Part shown: positions 53,674 to 62,706 of the stretch, in pieces
How positions within the stretch are numbered: the first letter of the stretch is position 1
How the letters are laid out: the number at the start of each line of letters is the position of its first letter
DNA from: Plantactinospora sp039889035
GTDB lineage: Bacteria > Actinomycetota > Actinomycetes > Mycobacteriales > Micromonosporaceae
Length of the DNA: 64,000 nt
Reading direction: 5' to 3'
Assembly: GCA_039889035.1 (NCBI GenBank)
Contig: JBDQQY010000014.1
Coordinates: forward strand, 1-64,000
Notes under the pieces: generated by a model
The model's input: only the letters and a program-made list of their open reading frames with translations
What the model was told of the DNA's origin: nothing
Databases searched by the model: none
Made by a program: the position numbers and the translations under genes

Positions 53674-54486
53674 ATGTCACCCGGCGTGGTCCGGGCCGCC
53701 GCCCCGGCGCTCGGCATCGTTGCCTTCCTGAGCCGGTTCGTGGTGACCCGGTGGGTGGAACCGGTGACCGACCGGATCGAACCCTCCGGCCTGGGCATGC
53801 TGGTCCAGTTGCTGGCGCTGGTCGTCGCCCTGGGGATACCGCTCGTCGTCTTCACCCGGGTCGTCGCGCCGCCGCGGCTGCGTCCCGCCACCTTCCAGGT
53901 CGACACCGCGGCCCGCCGGTTCGTCGTCGGGGCGTTCCCCCGCTTTCAGGGGATCCTGACGATCATGACGCTCTGGGGAGCAGCAGGGTTCGTCGTGGTC
54001 GAGCGCGGACCAGGGCGGGTAGGGCTCGGCTTCAACGAATGGCCGTCCCAGACGTACCACCTGGTCCTGTTCGCCGTCGTCGTCGGATGTGCGCTGGCCA
54101 TGCCGTTCCTCCAGCGGGCGGGCGCCGTGCTGGATCCGACCGGGATCTCCGTGCGCGGGGCCCGGGGCAGCACCACCATCGACTGGGACGACCTGGCGCC
54201 CGGCGGGCCACCGCCACCGGCTCCGGTAAGCCCCCGCATCACGCTCTACCGCCGGGGCTGGCATCCGTGGTCTGGCCACCCACCGCATACCGACGAACTG
54301 CCGGTGGGGCAGTTGAACGTGCAACCCGACTTCCTCGCCTCGGCGATCCGGGAGTACGTCGCACACCCGTCGTTCCGCGCCGGGATCGGCACCGCGACCG
54401 AACTGGCCCGGCTGCATGCCGATCTTCCGAGCCGACCCGAGGACACGTCCCGGGCAAGCGACCCGCCGCTCGGAGGGTTTAGCTGA
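53674..54486 (+). CDS. Membrane protein with PH-like C-terminal domain, unknown function
   Basis: 270 residues. Predicted membrane helices lie at about 10-28, 42-62, 88-104 and 124-142; the rest is soluble and contains LDPTGISVRGARGSTTIDWDD, the pattern of bacterial PH-like (PF14317-type or DUF) domains in membrane proteins. No catalytic motif. The start is ATG 53674. It ends 8 bp inside the convergent M28 gene. Confidence 0.65.
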   Translation: MSPGVVRAAAPALGIVAFLSRFVVTRWVEPVTDRIEPSGLGMLVQLLALVVALGIPLVVFTRVVAPPRLRPATFQVDTAARRFVVGAFPRFQGILTIMTLWGAAGFVVVERGPGRVGLGFNEWPSQTYHLVLFAVVVGCALAMPFLQRAGAVLDPTGISVRGARGSTTIDWDDLAPGGPPPPAPVSPRITLYRRGWHPWSGHPPHTDELPVGQLNVQPDFLASAIREYVAHPSFRAGIGTATELARLHADLPSRPEDTSRASDPPLGGFS

Positions 54487-55483
54487 TGCCGAGGCCGGCG
54501 AGGCTCACGGCGGTGGCGGCGGCGATGTCGGCGATCCGGCGGTAGTCGAGCGTCTCCGGGGTGTCGCTGGGCTGGTGGTAGTACGGGTTGCGGAAGTCGG
54601 CGGTGTCGGTGATCTGGATCGCCGGTACGCCGATGTCCCAGAACGGGTGGTGGTCGCTGCGGGCGAAGTGCTCGGTGCTCGGTATGTACCGGCGCAGCAG
54701 CGGGCCGGCGAGGCGCAGGTCGAGCGCGTCCCGGGCCAGCAGTGCCGTACCGGGGCCGGCCAGGTGGGTGAGGCACTCGGCGAAGAGCCGGGCCAGCCGC
54801 CCCGCCGACTGCCGGTACGCCACCAGCGTCCAGTCGCCGCGCCAGCCGCGCTGCCGGATCCGGCGGCGCTGTCCCGGATAGACCAGCCCGGCACCGGGTG
54901 GCAGTACCTGGCTGCCGGGCAGGGTCGAGTAGAACCCGATGCACTCGAAGACCACGACCGCAGCGGGGCGACCGAGCGTACCCAACTCGCCGGCAAGCGC
55001 CCGCGAGCCGTGCAGCCCGGTCTCCTCCTCGTCGAAGACGGCCAGCCGGACGTGCCGGGCCAGCCCGAATTCCGGCAGTACCCGGGCGAGTTCCAGCAGG
55101 CAGGCCACCCCGGAGGCGTTGTCGTCGGCGCCGGGACTGCCCGGCACGGTGTCCAGGTGCGCGCCGATCAGCACCGTCGGCCGGCGAGGGTCCGTGCCCT
55201 CCTCGGCCGGTGGCTCGGCGAGCAGGTTGACCCCGGAGACGGAGTCGCCCGGCACGGTGAACTCCCGCCGGTCGACCCGCCAGCCGGCCCCCTCCAGCTC
55301 CCCGGCCACGTACGACTCGGCCCTGGTCATCGCCGGTGCCGCATGATACCGACCGCGCGGCGCGTCCAGCCGCTCCACGTGCCGGCGCAGCCGCGCCTCG
55401 TCGACACCGGCCCGTACGGTGGCCAACCGCTCGGCCATCGCGGGTGGCAGGGGGCGCAGTCGTGGCTGGGCGGTGAGGAGCAT
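54479..55483 (-). CDS. M28-family metallopeptidase
   Basis: 334 residues. Zinc ligands are visible in GAHLDTVPGSPGADDNASG (His, Asp), DEEETGLHGS (catalytic and bridging Glu), the FECIGF block, and the FRNPYYHQPSDTPETLDY end (His). It is an aminopeptidase/PSMA-like exopeptidase without a signal peptide, so cytoplasmic or released otherwise. Among M28 proteins the enzyme domain is complete. ATG 55483 is used because GGAGG lies five bases upstream; a TTG at 55501 was the longer option. Confidence 0.88.
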   Translation of the reverse strand: MLLTAQPRLRPLPPAMAERLATVRAGVDEARLRRHVERLDAPRGRYHAAPAMTRAESYVAGELEGAGWRVDRREFTVPGDSVSGVNLLAEPPAEEGTDPRRPTVLIGAHLDTVPGSPGADDNASGVACLLELARVLPEFGLARHVRLAVFDEEETGLHGSRALAGELGTLGRPAAVVVFECIGFYSTLPGSQVLPPGAGLVYPGQRRRIRQRGWRGDWTLVAYRQSAGRLARLFAECLTHLAGPGTALLARDALDLRLAGPLLRRYIPSTEHFARSDHHPFWDIGVPAIQITDTADFRNPYYHQPSDTPETLDYRRIADIAAATAVSLAGLGIS

Positions 55484-55703
55484 CCATGCCTCCGTGGGCA
55501 ACGTCGCCGGTACCGTCCCCTGCGATCATGACTGCCCGCCGCAACCCGCGACCGATGCCCGACACCGGCACCGCAGCTCGGCGGCGCGGAACGGGTGGCC
55601 GGGCGGTGTCGGTGGCCCCTGTTAGGTTGCCGGCGTCGGTCGTCACCTGGCCGGCAAGGCGCGGCGGGCCCGCGCCACGGTGACCGGGAAGACGGAGGCC
55701 GGC

Positions 55704-56177
55704 ATGGGGATCGTCGCGCTGCGACCGGTGCGGGACGCGGACCTCGATGCGCTCTTCGCGCAGTCACGCGACCCGGTGTCGGTCCGGATGGCGGCCTTCA
55801 CGGTCGACGATCCGGACGACCGGGCGGCCTTCGACGCGCGGCTGGCCCGGCTGCGCGGCTCCGCCGACGTGGTGCTGCGGGCAATCACCTGGAACGGCGC
55901 GCTGGTCGGCAGCGTCGGCAGCTTCGTCGTCGACGGCGACACCGAGATCACCTACTGGATCGACCGGGCGGCCTGGGGGCGCGGCATCGCGAGTGCGGCA
56001 GTGGCGCTCCTCCTCGACCTGGTCACCGTCCGGCCGCTGCACGCCCGGGTCGCCAGCGACAACGCCGGGTCCCTTCAGGTACTCCGCAAGGCCGGGTTCG
56101 AGGTCGTCGGAGTCGAGACCTCCTTCGCCAACGCCCGGCAGGTCGAGATCGAGGAGACCCTGCTGCGCCTGGCCTAG
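55704..56177 (+). CDS. GNAT-family N-acetyltransferase
   Basis: 157 residues. VALRPVRDADLDALFAQSRDP, then the acetyl-CoA loop DRAAWGRGIASAAVALLL and SDNAGSLQVLRKAGFEVVG. Acts on an unknown amine substrate, again near the RimJ group. ATG 55704 has GGAGG six bases upstream, so the GTG at 55680 is rejected. Confidence 0.85.
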   Translation: MGIVALRPVRDADLDALFAQSRDPVSVRMAAFTVDDPDDRAAFDARLARLRGSADVVLRAITWNGALVGSVGSFVVDGDTEITYWIDRAAWGRGIASAAVALLLDLVTVRPLHARVASDNAGSLQVLRKAGFEVVGVETSFANARQVEIEETLLRLA

Positions 56178-56427
56178 TTGCCGACCGATGCAGGGGTCGG
56201 ACGATCGGTCCCCGGGGCGGCACGATCACCACACCGTCGGCCGGCACGTCCGGCAGCTCGGCCGTCGTCGGGAAGGTCGGTTCGCGCCCCAGGCCATCCG
56301 GGCGTGCGCTGCGGCGGCAAGCAGTGGCGATCTCCGGGGCCCTGCCCGGTGTACCGTCCAAGGTGGCGGCCCGCCGGGGTAGAGGCCGGCCGACCGCCGC
56401 CCAGTCCTCTACCTGGGATGGTCCAAA

Positions 56428-57612
56428 ATGCCTCGTCGCGCCGTACCGGCCGATCCCTCGATCGGGGAACGCATCCGCGCACGCCGTGAACTTCGCGGGT
56501 GGAGCATCCGTCACGCCGCCAGCCGAGCCGGCATCTCGCACACGTCGTGGTCGCGGATCGAGCGCGGCCAGCAGCGTACCGACCGGTACATGGTCGTGGA
56601 CCTGGCCGCCGCGCTGGAGTGTTCGGTGGTCGAACTGACCGGGCACCCGTACGCGCCCGCCGACCGGCAGCTTGACGCCGCACGGATCGACGCCGAGCGG
56701 GTATGGCTGGAGATGATGCGCCACCCCCTGTCGGAGCGCCCGACCACCACCAGGCCACGCCACGGCGTCGTCCGGCAGGAAACCACGCTGGTGCGGGATC
56801 TCTACAACCGGTGCGACTACGCCGGGGCGATGCACCGTCTCGTAGACCTGGTTCCCGCACTGCATGGCAACGGGCGTGAACCGGAGACGGCCGAGATGAT
56901 GGTGCCGGTGTACGGCGTCGCGATGGGCTGCCTGCTCAACATCGGCTTCCCCGCGCACGCCTGGCTTGCTGCCGAACAATGCAACGAGGCCGCGCAGCAG
57001 TTGGAGGACCCGGCGGGGTTGGCGGTCGCGGCGGCGAACCAGGCTCGTGTCCTGTCCTACACCGGCGCGTACGGGCCGGCGCGCACGATCTGCGACCGTA
57101 CCGCCGATGAGCTTCAGCGGCACCTCTCTGCGCCGGCCGCACTGGACCTGCTGGGCTTCCTGCACCTCGCGCGGGCGCACCACTCGGCCGGCCTGCGAGA
57201 CATCGCCGCAGCCGAGGAGCACCTGGCCGAGGCGGCGCGGATCGCGGACCGGACCGGCGAAACCGACGCGTGGGACATGGCGTGGGGACCCCGGAACGTG
57301 GCGTTGTGGCAGATGGCGCTCCAGCTCGACACGGGCCGAGCCGGTGAGGCGATCGAGACCGCGCGGGGCATCCGGGTAGCGGATCTGCCGGCGGTGCGGC
57401 AGGTCTACTTCTACCTGGACATGGCGCGGGCCTTGCCCGACGCAGGCCGCGATCACGACGCGGTACGGATGCTGTTGACGGCCGAGCGCGTCGGGCCGCA
57501 GCATACTCGGTCGTCAGTAGCAGCGCGAGAGACTGCCCGATCGCTGCTGCGTCGGGGATCGGCGGGGTCCGAACTTCGGGGGCTCTGTGAGCGGATGGGC
57601 GTCCTCAACTGA
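56428..57612 (+). CDS. XRE-family regulator with TPR-like C-terminal domain
   Basis: 394 residues. N-terminal HTH (GERIRARRELRGWSIRHAA, GISHTSWSRIERGQQR). The C-terminal 300 residues are helical and Ala/Leu-rich with TPR-like pairs (AAEQCNEAAQQLEDPAGLAV, ARTICDRTADELQRHLS, and others). Such XRE-TPR proteins are abundant in actinomycetes, many of them Phr/Rap-like or developmental. It stands 222 bp upstream of the three-gene Cys/His-module operon on the same strand and is the likely regulator of it. Confidence 0.85.
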   Translation: MPRRAVPADPSIGERIRARRELRGWSIRHAASRAGISHTSWSRIERGQQRTDRYMVVDLAAALECSVVELTGHPYAPADRQLDAARIDAERVWLEMMRHPLSERPTTTRPRHGVVRQETTLVRDLYNRCDYAGAMHRLVDLVPALHGNGREPETAEMMVPVYGVAMGCLLNIGFPAHAWLAAEQCNEAAQQLEDPAGLAVAAANQARVLSYTGAYGPARTICDRTADELQRHLSAPAALDLLGFLHLARAHHSAGLRDIAAAEEHLAEAARIADRTGETDAWDMAWGPRNVALWQMALQLDTGRAGEAIETARGIRVADLPAVRQVYFYLDMARALPDAGRDHDAVRMLLTAERVGPQHTRSSVAARETARSLLRRGSAGSELRGLCERMGVLN

Positions 57613-57834
57613 GGTAGTGGTGCGTAAGCGTTCCACCACCATGTGTGCTACTCCGTAGCGTCCTGACCACGGGACGCGCGGCCCGTGTGGTCGTCGCCAC
57701 CGGTCGTAGCCGGGCATCCTGGCCGGTCGGGCCGGCCTCCCCGTGGTACGGCCCGGCCGGCGCTGGACCATCTCGAGAGTGGCGCTCCGTGATCGATGAT
57801 CCGGGGCGTCGTGTCCACAGGGGAAGGGCGCGAC

Positions 57835-58029
57835 GTGACAGGCGCGAACACCGTGGCCCAGTGGCGGGCCGACCTTCAGATCGAACGCCAGCACTGGGGC
57901 GGCGGCCGGTGCACTGAGTGCGCACCCCGGGGTGGCTGCATGCGGATGCTCGCGGTCATCCGCCGGCGCCAGGACCGGGCAGAGAGCACCGGTGGGATCC
58001 GGACCGGCCTCGGGCGGCTGCTGTGGTGA
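57835..58029 (+). CDS. Small Cys/His-module protein 1
   Basis: 64 residues. The core, QIERQHWGGGRCTECAPRGG followed by C, gives His-x5-Cys-x2-Cys-x5-Cys between two helical stretches. No signal peptide, so cytoplasmic. A GGGGAAGGG element precedes GTG 57835. The stop overlaps the next start as GTGA. I do not recognise the family; the four-ligand set suggests zinc or an iron-sulfur centre, which is inference. Confidence 0.6.
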   Translation: MTGANTVAQWRADLQIERQHWGGGRCTECAPRGGCMRMLAVIRRRQDRAESTGGIRTGLGRLLW

Positions 58030-58277
58030 TCCGGATGGTGCGCCATTGGCTGACCGTGGAGTGGCCGGTGCCGGTGGAGTGCGCCTTCGCCCGCCTGGTG
58101 CTCGGTACGCACGCGTTACGGGAGTGTGGTCGGTGCGGGCCGGACGGCTGCCCGCTCTGGTCGTGGGCGACCGAGGTCCACCGCCGGGAGCAGGCGGTAA
58201 GGGCACTGCTCGGCGGCACCCTGCCGTCGGCGGTGACGGCCGGCGACGTACGCGCGGCACTGGAGCGGGTCCGGTGA
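58026..58277 (+). CDS. Small Cys/His-module protein 2
   Basis: 83 residues. One module: a helix (AFARLVLGTHALRECGRCG), then PDGCPLWSW, giving His-x4-Cys-x2-Cys-x4-Cys. A further Cys at 19 makes a WhiB-like C-x14-C-x2-C-x4-C spacing, but WhiB turn and helix motifs are missing. GTG 58026 overlaps the previous stop; ATG 58035 is an alternative. The stop overlaps the start of protein 3. Confidence 0.6.
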   Translation: MIRMVRHWLTVEWPVPVECAFARLVLGTHALRECGRCGPDGCPLWSWATEVHRREQAVRALLGGTLPSAVTAGDVRAALERVR

Positions 58278-58675
58278 ACATGGTGCCGGAGAGCGCGCCG
58301 GGCCTGGCGATCACCTGGGCGCACCGGATCATCACCGACCACGCCGAGGGTCGCGGTTGCGGACAGTGCCGGGCCCGCTGGTGCCCGACCGCCGAGTGGG
58401 CGCTCTGGGTCGTCGTCACCGAACACTTCCCGCCGCCCGGGGACGGTGGCCAGAAGCTGGTGACCACCGTCGCCCGGCAGGTGTTGACGAGCCACTGGCC
58501 GTACGGTGTCGACGGCTGCCGGCCGTGCGGCCTGCCGGACTGCACGCGGATGCAGGTCGCGGCGAGATGGTTGCACACCGTCCGGGACGACTACCTGCCG
58601 CCGACCGTCCAGGCCCTCCGCCCGACGGTCGTACCGACGGATGACGAACTGCGCCGGATCACCGGCATGGACTGA
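58274..58675 (+). CDS. Small Cys/His-module protein 3 (two modules)
   Basis: 133 residues with two copies of the module: first HAEGRGCGQCRARWCPTAEW (His-x5-Cys-x2-Cys-x4-Cys), then HWPYGVDGCRPCGLPDCTRM (His-x7-Cys-x2-Cys-x4-Cys). Each is preceded by a hydrophobic helix (AITWAHRIITDH and TVARQVLTSH) and followed by another (EWALWVVVTEHF and VAARWLHTVRDDYL). This internal duplication makes the module easy to see. GTG 58274 overlaps the upstream stop as GTGA. Function unknown. Confidence 0.65.
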   Translation: MNMVPESAPGLAITWAHRIITDHAEGRGCGQCRARWCPTAEWALWVVVTEHFPPPGDGGQKLVTTVARQVLTSHWPYGVDGCRPCGLPDCTRMQVAARWLHTVRDDYLPPTVQALRPTVVPTDDELRRITGMD

Positions 58676-58950
58676 CGAGCCCAAGCCGAGTTGTGGTCCA
58701 TCGCTGACCCCGGTGGCATCGGCCGGAAGTCGCCGGATCTCGACCCTTTCTGGCATTGAATCGCATCGGTCGGGGAGATCGGTTTGTCGTCCGTGTCTCG
58801 ATGACGGCGACACGGACTGCCGTGGATAGCTGAGGGTTAACTGCCCGGCGTCGCATAGTGACCGAACGATCCGGTGCTGTGGACCCGATGCTGTGGCAAT
58901 CTCTCGGGCGTGTTCGTTCCGGTCACGTCGGATTCAATATGGAGACAGTC

Positions 58951-59757
58951 ATGACCTCTCCCGATCAGCCCGGCCACCAGTCGCATTCTCAGCCGACCGA
59001 TCCATACGCCGCATACGCATCCGGTCCGCCGACCACGCCATTCGGGTCGGCGTCGCCGCAGCACGGTCCTCCACAACCGCCGTTCGGCTATCCCGGGCCC
59101 CCGCAACGGAGAGCCGGTGGCAAACGTTGGCTGATTCCGAGTCTGATCGGCGGCGGCATCGCGCTCGTGCTGTGCTGCGGTGGTGCGATGATCGCGGCGG
59201 GCTCGGACCCGCAGCAGACCAGTGAGGTGGGCAACGCCTCCGGCACCGCGCCCACGCAAACCGCCTCCACCGGGTCGGTCGTCGAGCCGACGAAGGCAGC
59301 ACCCGCCTCCAAGGCTGCCGAGGCCGAGCCGGAGCCGGAGGCGGCGGTGAAGACCTACCGGATCGGGCAGCGGGTGCGTGGTGGGGACTTCGAGTTCGTC
59401 GTACACAGCGTCAAGTGCGGCATATCGCAGGTCGGCGACTCGTTCCTCAAGAAGAAGGCGCAGGGCACGTTCTGTCGCGTCGTCGTCTCCGCCAAAAACG
59501 TCACGAAGAAGGCACACATGTTCCATGCCGACGGCACGGTGACCGCGCATGACGGTCGTGGCCGGGAATACGAGGCGGACGGCGAGGCGAATATCTATGG
59601 CAATCCAAGTGGTGCGGGATTCCTCGACGAGATCAATCCCGGCAACTCTGTCCGGGCTTCCGTCTATTTCGACGTGCCGAAGGGTACGAAGCTTTCGAAG
59701 GTCGTCTTCGACGCGGGTCTGTTCACCCTGGCTGAGGATGCCGTCGTCTCGCTGTGA
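58951..59757 (+). CDS. DUF4352-type membrane-anchored extracytoplasmic protein
   Basis: 268 residues. Gln/Pro/Tyr-rich cytoplasmic N terminus (1-52), one membrane helix (about 57-77, IPSLIGGGIALVLCCGGAM), a Thr/Ala/Glu-rich linker, then a C-terminal beta domain with TYRIGQRVRGGDFEFVVHSV, FCRVVVSAKNV and NPGNSVRASVYFDVPKG. The last strings are typical of DUF4352 (an immunoglobulin-like, often lipoprotein-associated domain). The ATG at 58951 has GGAG at good distance. Function unknown. Confidence 0.75.
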   Translation: MTSPDQPGHQSHSQPTDPYAAYASGPPTTPFGSASPQHGPPQPPFGYPGPPQRRAGGKRWLIPSLIGGGIALVLCCGGAMIAAGSDPQQTSEVGNASGTAPTQTASTGSVVEPTKAAPASKAAEAEPEPEAAVKTYRIGQRVRGGDFEFVVHSVKCGISQVGDSFLKKKAQGTFCRVVVSAKNVTKKAHMFHADGTVTAHDGRGREYEADGEANIYGNPSGAGFLDEINPGNSVRASVYFDVPKGTKLSKVVFDAGLFTLAEDAVVSL

Positions 59758-59787
59758 GAGAGGCGAGCCTTTGGCATACCGGGCGGG

Positions 59788-61014
59788 TCAGCCGAACAGT
59801 GCCGTCGCCTCGGCGACCGAGGCGCCGGACCGGACCGCCGTACGCAGCTTCGGCAGCGTCTCCGGCATCCCGAAGGCCAGTGCGGCGCTGAGCCGGCCGC
59901 CGGTGTGGCGTACGGCGACGAACCGTTCGCCGTCCGGAGAACGGTGCAGCACACTGCTCTCGTCGTCGGGTCCGGCCAGCCCGACGAGCTGCACCTTCAG
60001 CCCGTAGTGGTCGGTCCAGACGTACGGTGTCGCGGCGGTGACCCGGCGCGCGGCGGGCGGCCGGACCAGGTTGTACGCCACGATCCCGGCCTGCTCGACC
60101 GCGCTGGTCCAGTGCTCGACCCGGCGCGGTTCGGTGTGCCCGGCGACCGGCCACCGGGCCACGTCGCCGACCGCCCAGATCGCCGGGTTGCCGGTGGAGA
60201 CGCCGGTACCGTCGCAGCGGATCCCGTCGGTCAGCTCCAGCGAACTGCCGCGCAGCCAGCCGGTGTTCGGCAGTACGCCGATCCCGACCACCACCAGGTC
60301 GGTGTCGATCGTGGTGCCGTCGTCGAGTTCGACCGCGCTGACCCGGTCGTCCCCGTGTACGGCGCGGACGGCGTGTCCGGTGTGGAACCGGACGCCGTGC
60401 CGGCGGTGCAGGTCGAGCAGGGCGGTGCCGGCGAGGGTACCGAGTTGGGCGGCGAGCGGGTCGGGACGGGGCTCGACGACGGTGACCGGCAGCCCGCGCC
60501 GGGCGGCGGCCGAGGCGAGTTCGGCGCCGATGAACCCCGCCCCGACTACCACGACCCGGGGTGCGGTGTCGAAGGCGTCCCGGATCGCCACTGCGTCGTC
60601 GAGTCGGCGCAGGTCGTGCACGCCGGTGGCCGGGGTCGGGAACGGCCAGGGCCGGGGTGCCGCCCCGGTGGCCACCACCAGGGCGTCGTAGCCGATCCGG
60701 GCACCGGAGCCGAGCAGGACCGTCCGGGCGTCTTCGTCGAGGGCCACGGCCGGGTCGCCGAGCAGCAGCTCGATGCCCTGCTCGGCGAGCTGTTCGGGGC
60801 TGGCCAGCCGGGTACGGTCCGGGGTCCATTCGCCGAGCAGCACCTGCTTGGAGAGCGGCGGCCGGTCGTACGGTAGCCAGGGCTCGGCACCGACCAGGGT
60901 GACGTCGCCGACGAACCCGGCCCGGCGCAGTCCCAGCGCGGTCCGGACCCCGGCCAGCGACGCGCCGACCACCACGACCCGGTCCGGCGGGACCCCGGCC
61001 TGCCCGGCGGTCAC
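59788..61014 (-). CDS. FAD-dependent ferredoxin reductase (P450 redox partner)
   Basis: 408 residues. It shows a FAD GASLAG loop near the N terminus, the YDRPPLSKQVL block, NAD-binding VVVVGAGFIGAELA (about 170), DTDLVVVGIGVLPN and WAVGDVARW. These match NAD(P)H-dependent ferredoxin reductases of class I P450 systems (PdR/FprD-like). It overlaps the ferredoxin gene at its start (GTGA) and is the last gene of the P450 operon. It passes electrons from NAD(P)H to the [3Fe-4S] ferredoxin. Confidence 0.92.
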   Translation of the reverse strand: MTAGQAGVPPDRVVVVGASLAGVRTALGLRRAGFVGDVTLVGAEPWLPYDRPPLSKQVLLGEWTPDRTRLASPEQLAEQGIELLLGDPAVALDEDARTVLLGSGARIGYDALVVATGAAPRPWPFPTPATGVHDLRRLDDAVAIRDAFDTAPRVVVVGAGFIGAELASAAARRGLPVTVVEPRPDPLAAQLGTLAGTALLDLHRRHGVRFHTGHAVRAVHGDDRVSAVELDDGTTIDTDLVVVGIGVLPNTGWLRGSSLELTDGIRCDGTGVSTGNPAIWAVGDVARWPVAGHTEPRRVEHWTSAVEQAGIVAYNLVRPPAARRVTAATPYVWTDHYGLKVQLVGLAGPDDESSVLHRSPDGERFVAVRHTGGRLSAALAFGMPETLPKLRTAVRSGASVAEATALFG

Positions 61015-61208
61015 GCCGGGCCGACCTCGATGGCCTGGGCCGGGCAGAGGAACTGGGCGTCCGCCAGGTCGTCGGCGAGGTCGTCGCCGGCCTCGGTCAG
61101 ATGGTCGAGGTCGCCGCCGTCGGTGAACCGGAACACCGAGGGGACCCGTTCGACGCACTGGCCGTGCAGCTCGCAGTGCGTCCGGTCGACGTGCACCCGC
61201 ACGCTCAT
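61011..61208 (-). CDS. [3Fe-4S] ferredoxin (P450 partner)
   Basis: 65 residues. The pattern CELHGQC at the start and CPAQAI near the end gives C-x2-H-x2-C-xn-C-P, a known [3Fe-4S] P450 ferredoxin type with His replacing the fourth ligand. Acidic patch GGDLDHLTEAGDD sits in the middle. GAGGAG before ATG 61208 is a good binding site. It lies between the P450 and its reductase, so the set is complete. Confidence 0.93.
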   Translation of the reverse strand: MSVRVHVDRTHCELHGQCVERVPSVFRFTDGGDLDHLTEAGDDLADDLADAQFLCPAQAIEVGPA

Positions 61209-61256
61209 GCTGTCTCCTCGCGATGCCGGCCGCCGGCCCCGGACCGCCCGCCACTT

Positions 61257-61315
61257 CCGGCCACGCCGCAACGTCGCCCGGCCACGCCGCAAATGCGCCC
61301 GGTCACGCCGCAGCC
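61257..61315. repeat. 21-bp tandem repeat (2.8 copies) at the P450 stop codon
   Basis: Copies begin with CCGGCCACGCCGCA at 61257 and 61278 and CCGGTCACGCCGCA at 61299. The third copy includes the P450 stop (minus strand TGA at 61305-61303), so the spacer to the ferredoxin is built from copies of the 3' end of the P450 gene. Confidence 0.85.
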
Positions 61316-62517
61316 TCCGTGGTCGGCCGGAACACCAGCCGGGCCGGCAGCGAGGTCGGGCCGTGGTTGATGAAGCTGGCCAGGTACGGCACCTCGTCCG
61401 GCGGGGTGAGCAGGGTGATCCCGGCGACCCGGTCGAGCAGCGTCTCGACCACCACGACTCCCTCCAGCCGGGCCAGCGAGGAGCCGATGCAGGCGTGCGG
61501 GCCCTTGCCGAAGGCCAGGTGCGCCGAGGCGTTGGGGCGGTCGAGCTTGAGGTGCGGGCACTGTTCCCAGGCGGCGGGGTCCCGGTTGGCGGCCTGGTAG
61601 AGCACCAGCAGTCGGGAGCCGGCCGGGATCTCGGTGCCACCGACCACCGAGTCTTCCAGCGCGAGCCGGTAGAAGCCCTGGATCGGCGATTCGAGCCGCA
61701 GCGACTCCTCGACGAACCGGGGGATCAGCGCCGGTTCGGCCCAAAGCCGGTCGGCGAGCCCGTCGGTCTCGGCGAGCAGCTTCATGCTGCTGGCCAGGTG
61801 GTGGGTGGTGGTGATGTTGCCGGCGATCAGCAGCTCGATGGTGAAGCTGACGGCCTCGCGGCGGGTCAGTTCGCCGGCCCGGTCCGCCGCGACGATGGTG
61901 GAGAGGACGTCGTCGCCGGCCCGGCCGTCGTGCCGGTTCATCAGCTCGTCCATGTAGCCGGTGAACTCCCGCTGCACCCGGTCCCGCTTCTCCGGGTCGG
62001 CGGCGTGCCCGCCGAGCGACCCGGTGATCTCCTCGGACCAGGCCCGGAACTTGTCCACGTCGTCGGCGGGTACTCCGAGCAGCGCGCTGATCACCCGTAC
62101 CGGCAGCGGAGCGGCGATCCGTTCAACCAGGTCGACGATGTCGGCGTCGCGCAACGCGTCGACGTGCTGTTCGGCGATCCGCCGCACCACCGGCTCCCAG
62201 CTACGCACCTGGGACGGGGTGAAGGCGCGGTTGACGATGGAGCGCCGGGTGGCGTGCACCGGGTCGTCGGAGAGCAGCAGCAGCGGGCGGAGCCGGTTGG
62301 GGTCGTCGGTCGGCGACGGTGGCGGATTTCCGACAGTGATGGTCGAGGAGAACCGCTTGGCGTCCCGGAGTACCCGGCTGACGTCGTCGTGGCCGGCGAC
62401 CACGTACGCGTTCACCTCAGGGGCGAAATGCACGCCTTTCGCCCGCAGCTCGTCGTAGACGGAACCCGGGTCCCGGAGCGCGTCCGGAGCGAGTCCTACC
62501 AGGTCGGCCAGTGACAT
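61303..62517 (-). CDS. Cytochrome P450
   Basis: 404 residues, soluble bacterial class I type. Visible are the I-helix AGNITTTHH (about 231), the ExxR pair in FVEESLRLESP (about 271), the PxxF region with LKLDRPNASAHLAFG and the heme loop FGKGPHACIG (Cys about 342). The I-helix AGNITT has Asn in place of the usual acid, a point to check for the proton-relay. It is encoded with ferredoxin and reductase on the minus strand and is divergent from an IclR gene. Substrate unknown. ATG 62517 has GGGAG nine bases upstream. Confidence 0.94.
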   Translation of the reverse strand: MSLADLVGLAPDALRDPGSVYDELRAKGVHFAPEVNAYVVAGHDDVSRVLRDAKRFSSTITVGNPPPSPTDDPNRLRPLLLLSDDPVHATRRSIVNRAFTPSQVRSWEPVVRRIAEQHVDALRDADIVDLVERIAAPLPVRVISALLGVPADDVDKFRAWSEEITGSLGGHAADPEKRDRVQREFTGYMDELMNRHDGRAGDDVLSTIVAADRAGELTRREAVSFTIELLIAGNITTTHHLASSMKLLAETDGLADRLWAEPALIPRFVEESLRLESPIQGFYRLALEDSVVGGTEIPAGSRLLVLYQAANRDPAAWEQCPHLKLDRPNASAHLAFGKGPHACIGSSLARLEGVVVVETLLDRVAGITLLTPPDEVPYLASFINHGPTSLPARLVFRPTTEAAA

Positions 62518-62706
62518 GGAACAATCTCCCATCGACCAACGGCGCGATGTGCACGGGATCGGCGCCGGAGTTGCGGAGCACCCCCGGTGTTGGCGCTCGA
62601 ACGCGTCGCGACGCCGGGTCGTGGGTAGCGCGGGTGGCCGGTGCTCTCCGGCAGAAACCTACGTCGCGAGTCTGCACAGTAGCAAGACCCTGGCTATTAT
62701 TCCGCC

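Noticed and set aside
58026..58277. WhiB-like protein
   Set aside because: C-x14-C-x2-C-x4-C resembles WhiB spacing (x5 last gap) but the G[VI]WGG turn and basic C-terminal helix are absent, and the neighbours share a different His-Cys module.
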